Shown here one piece after another: positions 11,086-22,985 of a DNA stretch of 64,000 bases. Made by a program: the position numbers and the translations under genes. The DNA is from Costus lasius (taxonomy: Eukaryota > Streptophyta > Magnoliopsida > Zingiberales > Costaceae), in assembly GCA_027563935.2 (NCBI GenBank), contig CM050453.2, positions 66,882,018 through 66,946,017 of the forward strand, written 5' to 3'. The notes under the pieces are model-generated. The model was not told the DNA's origin and searched no databases. It saw nothing but the letters and a program-made list of their open reading frames with translations. Every line of letters starts with the position of its first letter. The first letter of the stretch is position 1.

Positions 11086-14000
11086 ATGAACTTCAATGTG
11101 CGATCCCTACTGGAAAGGGAGAAGTTTGCTGGGCCGAACTTCTCTGACTGGTTTGGACACCTTAAGATTATTCTTAAGGCAGAGAGGAAACTGTATGTCC
11201 TCGAGACGGCAATACCGCCTCAGCCCGCTCCGAACGCCGCAAGGGCGGTTCGGGAAGCCTATGAAAAGCACGTCAATGATAGCATTGATGTCGCTTGCCT
11301 GATGTTAGCGTCTATGACGCCACCGCTGCAGCGTCAGCATGAGGATATGTCTGCTATAGACATGATAGCAAACCTCAAGATGCTGTATGCTGCACAGGCG
11401 AGGACTGAACGCTATAATTTGACGAAGCTCTTCTTTCAGAGCAAACTGGCTGAAGGGAGCCCAGTAGGAGCTCACGTGCTCAAGATGATTGGGCACAAGG
11501 AAGCTCTAGAGAAACTGGGGCATACCATCAACCAGGAGCTTGCTGTGGATATTATTCTGCAGTCTCTCCCGCCTTCATTCGACGCGTTCATTATTAATTT
11601 TAATATGAACAAAATCGATTGTACTCCGGCAGAGCTGCTGAATATGCTCCTCACTACTGAGGAGACTCTGAAGGGAAAGCCTTCGACCTCTGTCTTAATG
11701 GTTCCTTCCAGGAACAAGAAGAAGGGGAAGAAGGGCAAAGCCCCTGTCAAGAGCTACAGCAAGGCTCTGAAGCAGAAGGTGAAGCGGTCCAAGGAATACA
11801 GGTGTTTCCATTGTGGCCAGCTAGGTCACTGGAAAAAGGACTGTAAAGCGCTCCAAGGAGATAAGAGGGGAAGCTTCGCTTCTGGCTCAGGTATTTATGT
11901 GACTGAGGTCATGTTTTCTTCTTCTATATCATGGGTGTTGGACACTGCATGTGGAGTTCACATTTGTTCAAATGTGCAGGAACTCAAGAGAAGAAGACAG
12001 GTGGGACAGCATGAGGTGGACCTACGCGTTGGAAACGGGGCACGGGTTGCTGCTGTTGCTGTAGGAGACTATTTCATTTCTTTACCATCTGGAATTGTAT
12101 TGGAACTAAACAGTTGTTATTTTGTTCCCAGTATTACTAAAAATATTATCTCCATTCCTGCTCTTGTCAGGAAGGGTTTTTCCTTTGAATGCAATATTTC
12201 AAAGTGTCTTTTATCTTATGATAATATTGTTTATGCAACTGGTTCAATTAGCAATGGATTATTCATGTTGGACATGGAGCGTTCTATACAAAATGTTGAT
12301 ATTAAGAAAGCCAAGAATGCTGATGACAGCACCTTGCTATGGCATAGTCGTTTAGGCCATATTAACGAGAAACGCATTAAGCGGTTGCATGATCATGGAC
12401 TGCTGGGATCATTCTCCTATGAGGAGATTGATACATGCAAGGCTTGTTTAATGGGTAAAATGACGAAGTCACCTTTTCTTCACAAAGGTCAAAGGGCTTC
12501 AGGTTTACTTGACCTTATACACAGTGATGTGTGTGGGCCATTTAGTAAACATGCCAGAGGTGGCTATCAGTACTTCATTACCTTTACTGATGATTTCAGT
12601 AGATATGGGTATGTCTATTTAATGAGACATAAAAGTGAATCTTTTGACAAGTTCAAAGAGTTCAAGAATGAAGTACAAAATCAGCTAGGCCGAAATATCA
12701 AGGCACTTCGCTCAGATCGAGGTGGAGAATACCTAAGTCATGCGTTTACTGACTATTTAAAGGAGTGTGGGATTATCTCACAGCTCACTCCGCCAGGAAC
12801 ACCGCAATGGAATGGTGTGTCCGAGAGGAGAAATAGAACGTTACTTGATATGGTTCGTTCTATGATGAGTCAGGCTACTCTTCCATATTCCTTTTGGGGT
12901 TTTGCACTAGAAACAGCTGCAAAAGTACTAAACCGAGTGCCATCCAAGGCCGTTTCTAAGACCCCATATGAATTATGGTATGGGAAACAGCCGAGCTTGA
13001 CATTTATCAGGATCTGGGGCTGCGAGGCTTATGTCAAAAAGCTCGCCTCTGGGAAACTAGAGAGCAGATCTGACAAATGTATCTTTGTCGGTTACCCTAA
13101 GGAAACTAAGGGTTATTATTTCTTCGATCCCAAAGAGAACAAGGTATTTGTTGCTCAGACGGCCATATTTCTTGAGAAGGAGTTTCTTCTGCAAGAGGCC
13201 AGTGGGAGAGAAATAAAGCTGGATGAGAATCCAGAGGAAGGACAAAGTGATCAAGCACAGTTGGATGAGCCTGAGCCGGTAGATCAGGATATTGAACAAC
13301 CTGAGGCTCAAATATCACGGGAACCGCGAAGATCGGGAAGGATTCGTCGACAGCCTGAGCGCTATGACGGAGTCTACATCATTGATAATGATGAACCCCT
13401 CACATATGCGGATGCGGTCAGTGGACCGGAGTCAGCTAGATGGCTTGAAGCTATGCGAGCCGAGATGGACTCCATGTCAGATAACCAAGTCTGGGATTTG
13501 GTTGATCCGCCTCCGGGAGTAATCCCTATAGGCTGTAAATGGATCTTCAAGAAGAAGATTGACATGGATGGTAACGTAGTTACCTATAAAGGCAGGCTAG
13601 TTGCGAAAGGTTTCAAACAAATCTACGGGATAGATTATGATGAAACTTTCTCACCTGTAGCTATGTTTAAGTCTATTCGGATTCTTTTCGCGATAGCTGC
13701 ATATTATGATTATGAGATTTGGCAAATGGATGTGAAAACAGCTTTCCTGAATGGAAATCTGGATGAGGATGTGTACATGACACAACCAGAAGGTTTCACT
13801 GATCCATCAGATCGTCATAAGATATGCAAGTTAAAGAAGTCTATTTATGGACTTAAGCAGGCATCAAGAAGCTGGAACATTCGTTTTGATGAATCAGTCA
13901 TTGAATTTGGTTTCATCAAGAACGAGGATGACCCGTGTGTATATAAGAGGTTTAGTGGGAGCGTAATTACTTTCCTAGTCCTCTACGTCGATGACATCTT

Positions 14001-14967
14001 GATCATTGGAAATGACATTCCTGAAATGCATGCTGTTAAAGCATGGTTAAAGAAATGTTTCCAGATGAAAGATCTAGGAGAAGCAGCCTATGTGTTAGGT
14101 GTGAAGATCTACAGGGATAGATCTAAGAGGCTTCTCGGGTTGTGCCAGAGTACTTACATCGATAAAGTCCTGGAGAGATTTCATTTAGAGAATTCTAAAC
14201 GAGGATATCTTCCAGTCAGACATGGTCTGAATCTTTCGAAGAGTCAGTGTCCACAAACACAGACTGAGAAAGATGAAATGGACAATACGCCTTATGCTTC
14301 GGCTATTGGATCCATTATGTATGCGATGTTGTGTACTCGCCCAGACGTTGCTTACGGGTTAAGCGTGACCAGTCGGTTCCAAAGTAATCCAGGTGTGGCG
14401 CACTGGATTGCAGTCAAGAACATCTTAAAATATCTGCGGAGGACCAAAGATATGTTCTTGATATATGGTGGTTAGGAAGAACTCAGTATTGAAGGATATA
14501 CTGATGCTTCGTTCCAGTCTGACCAGGATGATTTCCGATCGCAATCAGGCTATGTTTTTAGCTTGAATGGAGGAGCAGTGGTGTGGAAGAGTTTCAAACA
14601 GTCAACTGTTGCTGATTCCACAACAGAAGCCGAGTATGTTGCAGCCTCGGAAGCATCCAAGGAGGCAGTGTGGATTCGTAAGTTCGTGAGAGAACTTGGT
14701 GTTGTTCCTTCGAGTGCAGATCCTTTGGTTATCTTCTGTGATAACACTGGAGCAATCGCACAAGCAAAGGAACCACGGTCGCACCAGAAGTCCAAGCACA
14801 TACAGAGACGGTTTCACTTGATCAGGGAGATCATAGATCGCGGCGAGATCAAAGTCTGCAAGGTTCATACAGATGACAATCTGGCAGACCCGCTTACCAA
14901 GCCTCTGGCGCAGCAGAAGCATGAGAAGCACTGTAATAACATGGGTTTGAGATTTCTCAACCATTAG
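11086..14967 (+). pseudogene. Gag-Pol of copia element B, complete apart from one amber
   Basis: The frame is 1,294 codons long, the same as D, with one internal TAG at 14473-14475 where D has Gln (after YGG). Order and approximate residues: Gag 1-235; zinc knuckle CFHCGQLGHWKKDC 240-253; protease LDTACG with catalytic Asp about 286; integrase zinc-binding region from about 420; catalytic triad Asp 480, Asp 544, Glu 580 (35 residues between the last two, the DD35E spacing); reverse transcriptase YVDD about 967-970; RNase H from about 1138, with Asp in TDAS. The start ATG 11086 follows the leader's splice-like site. The amber falls between reverse transcriptase and RNase H, so any product would lack RNase H. 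Readthrough is possible but nothing in the context suggests it. Confidence 0.95.
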
Positions 14968-14976
14968 ATTAAGTGC

Positions 14977-14986
14977 AAGTGGGAGA
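14977..14986 (+). other. Polypurine tract of B
   Basis: AAGTGGGAGA, ten bases after the Gag-Pol stop and one base before the 3' LTR. Confidence 0.85.
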
Positions 14987-14987
14987 T

Positions 14988-16638
14988 TGTTGGGGTATGC
15001 CCTTAAGCCTAATGTTTGAGGCCTCGGGAATGTATCAGTATCATGTAATAAACTCTTATGTTTATAAAGGCATGGTTGTTATTCAGGTTGTTACCTTGTC
15101 TGCTGTAATAAGTGTACTTCTGAATAATGTCTCAAAGCTGTTCAGCTAGGCTGACATGCAGTAAAGTCCTTAGTTGAGATATCTTGGTGAACATGAGACA
15201 GCCTTGATATGATTGAGACTAATATGTGTTCTAATCTTATAGGATGCTTCGAGCATGGAATAAGATGTAGACTCATGGGTACATTGGATGTACTGGACAG
15301 ACCCTACTAGGATATTCAATTGTTTGTCACAATGTGAATATTCCTTGATTGCAACAAGTGGCACATTTCCTCTGACTTGAGATCACTTGTGTTTCTAAAT
15401 GATGATTGTCATTGTTTTGAGGTAGTTCAATATCATTTGAAACATAATGATTATAGACTATCTTGGATAATGAACTTGAGTCAGGTTAGGGCACTAGTGA
15501 TAGACAAAGGATTGCCGTCTCCTTGTTTAAGGAGTGTGATGTTCTTAAGGGGCCCCCTGGATGAGATGATTGAGAAAGTGTATGGCCATACCCAGGTGAC
15601 AGTGATCATCTGATCTAATCATGCTCATCATATTGGAGTTACAAGCTTGACACGCTTGTCCAATAAGAACATCCAGTGGCAAAGGACATATGTATGCCTA
15701 GTGAAGTTGATTCACACTTGTGCTGTTTTTGGGTGTAGTCTTGGAAGACTCTTTCCTTTATATCGGGAGACAGTGATGTGTTGCTAGATACCCCTCACTG
15801 ATCGTGATAACGTGAGTTATCGTTACCGACATTTAAAGGAAACCCTTAGGGTCGCACAATTTGATGATATGGCTTACTTAAGTCAGATCGTGTGGACTGA
15901 ATTGTTTGAGTTCAGTTTAAAGGGATTTAATCTCTGATTGTAAGTGAGATCTGGTCTGATCATGTTTGATTGATTGGGGCTTGAGATCGGTAAGCTTCGA
16001 TTGAGAGATTGGATGCTAGATCGATGAGATCAAGAGCATCAAGAGATCAACGGTTAGATCTGGAGCCTTAGGGTTTAATTTAGATCTAGACTGGATTGCT
16101 TGGCTTGGTTCTTAAACCGAACCAAAATTGAACCGGCTCATTAAAGAGCGCTTGGTTCAAATAGAGAACAATTTGCGATTGGGAAATGTTCATGGTCGCA
16201 TGAAGAAGTGGCTTACTATTTTTAGAAGCCATGTTCACACGTCTCATGTCGCCACTTGCGCTCTCCTATTCTTGCTCTCGCCCCTTCCTCTCGTCACAAG
16301 TATTCTCGTGTGGTGAAGGCGGACGAGGAGTAGAAGAAGTTTTTCGCCAAGCAGGTCATCTCATCTCCCTTCACGGATTGGGACTCTTGGAGAGCTTTGC
16401 TAGCACAAAGATCGACAAGGAGAAAGTCTTTCTCATCTTGTGTGCGTCATCTCTGGAGGAAAGCCATTTCGCTTTCTGCTTCCAAGACGCCATCTAGAAA
16501 TGGCATCGGTATGATTTCTTTCTTGCATACAAAAGATTTAATGTTGATTATATAAGATGCATTCGATCCCTAGAAACCCCTTCCGCTGAATTCCATATGC
16601 GCCTATTAGGGTTTCACCGCCCCTCTTGGGGACTTTCA
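14988..16638 (+). repeat. 3' LTR of B
   Basis: 1,651 bp, TG...CA, followed at once by the GGACA duplication and then by the interrupted gag of A. Confidence 0.95.
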
Positions 16639-16643
16639 GGACA

Positions 16644-19600
16644 TACCATCAATCAGGAGCTTGTTGTAGATATCATCATGCAGTCTCTCCCAGCCTCTTT
16701 CGATCCTTTCATTATTAATTTTAATATGAACAAGATCGACTGTACACCAGCAGAGTTACTGAACATGCTCTTGACTACTGAGCAGACTCAGTCTCGTGAG
16801 AAGGGAACGCCTTCATCCTCTGTCCTCATGGTTCCTTCTAGGAACAAGAAGAAGGGGAAGAAGGGCAAGGCCCCCATCTAGAGCTACAACAAGGCTCTAA
16901 AGCAAAAGATAAAGCGGTCAAAGGAATACAGATGTTTCCATTGTGGCCAGTTAGGTCACTGGAAAAAGGACTGTAAAGCGCTCCAAGGAGATAAGAAGGG
17001 AAGTAAGCCTTTCGCTTCTGGCTCAGGTATTTTCGTGACTGAAGTCATGGTTTCTTCTTCTATTTCATGGGTGTTAGACACTGCATGTGGAGTTCACATT
17101 TGTTCAAATGTACAGGAACTCAAGAGAAGAAGACAGGTGGGACAGCATGAGGTGGACCTACGAGTAGGAAACGGGGCACGGGTTGCTGCTGTTGCTGTAG
17201 GAGTTTATCACATCTCTTTACCATCTGGTCTTGTCTTAGAACTGGACAATTGTTATTTTGTACCAAGCATAACTAAGAATATTATCTCTATTCCTGCTCT
17301 TGTCAGGAAAGGGTTTTCCTTTGAATGCAAGATTTCAAAGTGTTACATTTCTTTTGATAATATTGTTTATGCTACTGGGTCAATTAACAATGGGTTATTC
17401 ATGTTGGACATGGAATGTTCTATACAACAGATTGATGTTAAGAAAGCCAAGTATGCTGATGACAGCACCTTGCTATGGCATAGTCGTTTAGGCCATATTA
17501 ACAAAAAGCGCATTAAGCGGTTGCATGATCATGGACTGCTGGGATCATTCTCCTATGAGGAGCTTGATAGATGCAAAGCTTTGGGTAAAATGACAAAGGC
17601 TCCTTTTTCAACAAAGGTCAAAGGGCTTCAGGTTTACTTGACCTCATTCACAGTGATGTGTGTGGGCCATTTAGTAAACATGCCAGAGGTGGCTATTCAT
17701 ACTTCATTACCTTTACTGATGATTTCAGTAGATATGGGTATGCCTATCTAATGAGACATAAAAGTGAATCTTTTGACAAGTTCTAAGAGTTCAAAAATGA
17801 AGTACAAAATCAGCTAGGCCGAAATATCAAGGCACTTCGCTCAGATCGAGGTGGAGAATACTTGAGTCATGAGTTTACTGACTATCTTAAGGAGTGTGGG
17901 ATTATCTCACAGCTCACTCCGCCAGGAACACCGCAATGGAATGGTGTGTCCGAGAGGAGAAATAGAACATTACTGGATATGGTTCGTTCTATGATGAGTC
18001 AGGCTACTCTACCTTACTCCTTTTGGGGATTTGCACTGGAAACAGCTGCAAAGGTACTAAACCGAGTGCCATCCAAGGCAGTTTCAAAGACTCCATATGA
18101 GTTATGGTATGGGAAACAGCCGAGCTTGACATTTATTAAGATCTGGGGTTGCGAGGCTTATGTTAAAAAGCTCGCCTCTGGGAAACTAGAGAGCAGATCT
18201 GAGAAATGTATCTTTGTCGGTTACCCTAAGGAAACTAAGGGTTATTATTTCTACAATCCCAAAGAGAACAAAGTATTTGTTGCTCGGACGGCTATTTTTC
18301 TTGAGAAGGAATTTCTTCTGCAAGAAGCCAGTGGGAGAGAAATAAAGCTGGATGAGAATCCAGAAGAAGGACAAAGTAGTCAAGCACAGTTGGATGAGCC
18401 TGAGCCAGTAGATCAGGTTATTGAACAACCTGAGGCTCAGATATCACGGGAACCGCGAAGATCGGGAAGGATCCGTCGACAGCCTGAGCGCTATGACGGA
18501 GTCTACATCATTGATGATGAACCCCTCACTTATGCGGATGCGGACAGTGGACCGGACTTAGCGAGATGGCTTGAAGCTATGCGCGCCGAGATGGACTCCA
18601 TGTCAGATAACCAAGTTTGGGATTTGGTTGATCCGCCTCCGGGAGTAATCCCTATAGGCTGTAAATGGATCTTCAAGAAGAAGATTGACATGGATGGTAA
18701 CGTGGTTACCTATAAAGGCAGGCTAGTTGCGAAAGGTTTCAAACAAATCTACGGGATAGATTATGATGAAACTTTCTCTCCTGTAGCTATATTCAAGTCT
18801 ATTCGGATTATTCTCGCGATAGCGGCATATTATGATTATGAGATCTGGTAGATGGATGTGAAGACCGCTTTCCTTAATGGAAAATTAGAAGAGGATGTGT
18901 ATATGACACAACCTGAAGGTTTCACTAATCCATCGGATCGTCATAAAATATGCAAATTAAAGAAGTCCATTTATGGACTTAAACAAGCATCAAGAAGCTG
19001 GAATATTCGTTTTGATGAATCAATCTGTGAATTTGGTTTCATCAAGAATGAAGATGACCCGTGTGTATATAAGAGGTTTAGTGGGAGCGTGATTACTTTC
19101 CTAGTCCTCTACGTCGATGATATCTTAATCATTGGAAACGATATTCCTGAACTACATGCTGTTAAAGCATGGTTAAGAAAATGTTTCCAGATGAAAGATT
19201 TAGGAGAAGCAGCCTATGTATTAGGTGTGAAGATCTACAGAGATAGATCTAAGAGGCTTCTCGGGCTGTGCCAGAGTACTTACATCGATAAAGTCCTGGA
19301 GAGATTCCATTTAGAGAATTCTAAAAGAGGATATCTTCCAGTCAGACATGGTCTGAATCTTTCAAAGAGTCAGTGTCCACAAACACAGACTGAGAAAGAT
19401 GAAATGGACAATACGCCTTATGCTTCGGCTATTGGATCCATTATGTATGCGATGTTGTGTACTCGCCCAGACGTTGCTTACGGGTTAAGTGTGACCAGTC
19501 AATTCCAAAGTAATCCAGGGAAGGCACACTGGATTGCGGTCAAGAACATTTTGAAATATCTTCGGAGGACCAAAGATATGTTCTTGATATATGGAGGTCA

Positions 19601-20093
19601 GGAAGAACTCAGTATTAAAGGATATACTGACGCTTCGTTCCAATCTGACCAGGATGATTTCCGATCGCAATCAGGCTATGTTTTTAGCTTGAATGGAGGA
19701 GCAGTGGTGTGGAAAAGTTTCAAACAGTCAATTGTTGCTGATTCCACAACAGAAGCCGAGTATGTTACAGCCTCAGAAGCATCTAAGGAGGCAGTGTGGA
19801 TTCGTAAGTTCGTTCAGGAACTTGGTGTTGTTCCTTCGAGTGCAGATCCTTTGGTTATCTTCTGTGATAACACTGGAGCAATAGCACAAGCAAAGGAACC
19901 ACGGTCGCACCAGAAGTCCAAGCACATACAGAGAAGGTTTCAGTTGATCCGGGAGATCATTGATCGTGGCGAGATCAAAGTCTGCAAGGTTCATACAGAT
20001 GACAATCTGGCTGACCCGCTTACAAAGCCTCTGGCGCAGCAGAAGCATGAGAAGCACTGTAATAATATGGGTTTGAGATTTCTCAACCATTAG
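16644..20093 (+). pseudogene. Remainder of Gag-Pol of A, multiply broken
   Basis: It resumes gag at HTINQEL and carries zinc knuckle, protease (LDTACG), integrase, reverse transcriptase (YVDDILII) and RNase H (STTEAEYV) to the normal C-terminus LRFLNH. Lesions relative to B and D are: TAG at 16879-16881 in the basic linker after gag; a 6-base deletion near 17580 that removes an integrase zinc-binding Cys; a frameshift near 17600; TAA at 17784-17786; and TAG at 18849-18851 just before MDVKTAF. The 413-codon frame 18852-20093 (most of reverse transcriptase plus RNase H) is the longest surviving piece. Confidence 0.95.
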
Positions 20094-20113
20094 ATTAAGT
20101 GCAAGTGGGAGAT

Positions 20114-21776
20114 TGTTGGGGTATGCCCTTAAGGCTAATGTTTGAGGCCTTGGGATTATTTCAGTATCATGTATAAACTTTATGTTTATAAAGGCAATGG
20201 TTGTTATTCAGGTTGTTACAGTATCTGCTGCAATATGTATACTTCTGAATAATGTCTCAATGCTGTTCAGCTTGGCTGACATGCAGTAATGTCCTTAGTC
20301 GAGATATCTTGGTGAACATGAGACAGCCTTGATATGATTGAGACTAATATGTGTTCTAATCTTATAGGATGCTTCGAGCATGGAATAAGATGTAGACTCA
20401 TGGGTACATTGGATGTACTGGACAGACCCTACTAGGATATTCCATTGCTTGTCACAATGTGAATAATCCTTATATGCAAACAAGTGGCATATTTCCTCTG
20501 ACTTGAGATCACTTGTGTTTCTAAATGATGATTGGCATTGTTTTGAGGTAGTTCAATATCATTTGAAACATAATGGTTATAGACTATCTTGGATAATGAG
20601 CATGAGTCATGTTAGGGCGCTAGTGATAGATATAGGATTGCCGTCTCCTTGGAAGGAGTGTGATGTTCTATAGGGGCCCCCTGGATGAGATGATTGAGAA
20701 AGTGTATGGCCATACCCAGATGACTATGTTTCATCTGATCTAATCATTCTCATCATATTGGAATTACAGGCTTGACACGCTTGTCCAATAAGAACATCCA
20801 GTGGCAAAGGAAACATGTATGCCTAGTGAAGTGGATTCACACTTGTGCTGTGGTTTGGGTGTAGTCTTGGAAGACTCTTTCCTTTATATCGGGAGACAGT
20901 GATGTGTTGCTAGATACCCCTCACTGATCGTGATAATTTAAAGGAAACCCTTAGGGTCGCACAATTTGATGATATGGCTTACTTAAGTCAGATCGTGTGG
21001 ACTGAATTGTTTGGGTTCAGTTTAAAGGGATTTAAACTCTGATTGTAAGTGAGATCTGGTCTGATCATGTTTGATTGATTAGGGCTTGAGATCGGTAAGC
21101 TTCGATCAAGAGAATTGATGCTAGATCGGTGAGATCAGGAGCATCAAGAGATGAACGGTTAGATCTTGAACCTTTAGGGTTTATTGTGATCTAGACCAAT
21201 GGCTTGGGTTAATTGGTTTTTGAACCAAACCAAATTGAACCGGCTCATCAAGTGAGCGCATGGTTCAAGGGGAGAGGAAAATGTGATGGTTCACTTGGAG
21301 TGAACGCATCACACGTTAAGGCTTTGCTAATTTTAGATAGCATGTTGCTAAACGTGACCACGCCTCACGTCACTTCTCTTCATGCCCTATTGTCGCCTCT
21401 TGCCTCTGGCTCTCGACATTCTCGTGTGGTGAAGAGGGTTGACGACAAGGAGAGGTCTCGGCCAAGCAATCAAGTCATCTCATCCCTTCCATTCGACAAG
21501 GATTCTTGGAGAACTTTGCTAGCACAAAGATCAACAAGGAGTAGGCGATCACATCTTGTGTGCGCATCTTTTGGAGGAGATCCCTTTCGATCTCTGCTTC
21601 CAAGGCGCCATCCAAAGAAATGGCGATGGTATGACTCCTTTTCGATGTATACATGTTTTAGTTGATCATATGACATACATGCTATCGATATAGAAGCCCT
21701 AGCTTCCGCTGTGAAAATTTATATATATATGCGCCTATTTAGGGTTTCGCCACCCCCCCCCCCCTAGGGACTTTCA
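20114..21776 (+). repeat. 3' LTR of A
   Basis: About 1,663 bp. Compared with the 5' LTR it lacks about 21 bases at 20936, removing most of a GATAAC...GTTATC inverted repeat, and its terminal C run is longer (about 12 against 7). It is followed by the CATTG duplication at 21777-21781. Confidence 0.93.
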
Positions 21777-21781
21777 CATTG

Positions 21782-22985
21782 ATCCCTTGACTTGAGGTCA
21801 TTGACCATTCTATATGGTTAGGGACTTGCTTTGATACAACTTAACACCTCGCCGTAGTTGGGAGGTCATAACGGTTGTCATTGAGCATGTCACGACCCAT
21901 ATGAGAAGGTCAATGCACAGACATAGGATTTGCCCCTTCCTTATGGAAGTATGATATCCATGGAGCTCCTCTATGGTTCTATGACTGAGAGTGTATGGCC
22001 ATACCCAGGTAAGAACCTGTTTTAGTCATAGCCATGTGATTGGATGAAAACAAGTGGTGACACACTTGTCCAATCGGATATCAGTTCGACAAAGAGACTG
22101 TAATGCATCTGTACCTAGTTGCGATGATGGGGATGTCGATGTCGATATCTATTCCGATGACTTGGGTAGCAGCGATGCACTGCTAGGTGCCACTCACTGC
22201 TTGTGGTGACATTTGATCAGCACTGCCAACGTCAGAGGGACCTACAGGGTCGCACACCTTGATACTTGAGTTCTCGTATTGATTGGGAAGCCTTATGATC
22301 GAGTTATTGGATAACTCGGATCTAATTGGGAGATTTCATCAGCGCCAATGGGCCTGATGAGATGGAAGAATGTTATTGGAGCCAAACTTCATTTTTGGCA
22401 GGTTGACTCGTATTTGACCATGGTTGGTCACATTTGGATTAGGGTTGCTTTGGATTGGATCCAAGTGCTTAATCAACCCATGTAATGGAGTTTGGGCTAG
22501 CTCATTATCCAATGAGGCCCAATAATAAGTTGTCATGAAGAGAAGAAAGGCTAGAAGGGTATAATGGGGACAAATCTTCTCCCCTAGGCGCCTATGGGCA
22601 TAATGGGGAGAAGTGGGACAATTTGCTTCATAAGGAAGCAATTGGCGCCTCCCCCCTTATCTCTTATGGTATGAATGCCTATATGGCATTGCTTGAGGCG
22701 CAAGGCAAGGCCTTGGCGCACAAAGAAAGGCATGGGCACAAAAGGAATGGTTGAATGAGAATTATGGAAATGTCTTGGAGACTTTCCTTGTCTCAAACCT
22801 TCTCATCCTAGCCGCCCACTTGTCTTGATCCTAACCTTTCATAAACCGCCTCTTGCCCTATAAAAGAGCACCTAGCCGAGCCTTCTGATGAGTGATCAAT
22901 CCTTGAAGGCGTGAACACAAGAAGAGGGACGAGTGCTAGGAGCAAGGGCGCATCTTCCTTCTTCCATAGCCGAGAGTTTCTCCTA
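21782..22985 (+). repeat. 3' LTR of C0, second part; outer end uncertain
   Basis: It continues the LTR interrupted at 3679. Up to about 22200 it aligns with the C1 LTR (42787-43082 and 59738-59895). Beyond that there is no second copy in the window, so the end is not fixed. I place it near 22985, after a TATA box and some 120 bases of possible R/U5, where the CACGGCCGTG-rich sequence begins. Confidence 0.6.
22859..22865 (+). promoter_or_regulatory. TATA box of the C0 LTR
   Basis: TATAAAA in the context CCCTATAAAAGAGC, about 1.5 kb into the reconstructed LTR. This is the expected place for the U3 promoter. Confidence 0.6.

Larger units (their letters stand above)
7611..16638 (+). mobile_element. 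Copia element B, full length, nested in gag of A
   Basis: This 9,028-bp Ty1/copia element is flanked by a perfect 5-bp duplication GGACA (7606-7610 and 16639-16643). Each LTR is 1,651 bp. By eye they differ at three positions, near 7650, 7797 and 9097 of the 5' copy. That is the mark of a recent insertion. B belongs to the same family as its host A, so this is a family member inserted into its own relative. Confidence 0.97.
3680..21776 (+). mobile_element. Copia element A (host of B), inserted in the C0 LTR
   Basis: This is a full-length Ty1/copia element bounded by TG...CA LTRs and a perfect 5-bp duplication CATTG (3675-3679 and 21777-21781). Without the nested B insertion it is about 9.06 kb: LTR, primer site, 1.8-kb leader, gag-pol, polypurine tract, LTR. 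It is decayed: the gag start codon is lost, and gag-pol carries three in-frame stops and a frameshift. Its LTRs differ at roughly eight or more sites plus a roughly 21-bp deletion, so it is older than B, in agreement with the nesting. Confidence 0.95.

Noticed and set aside
14473..14475. Programmed amber readthrough between reverse transcriptase and RNase H in B and C0
   Set aside because: The stops are at different codons in B and C0, and D, E and A have sense codons there; nonsense mutation is simpler.
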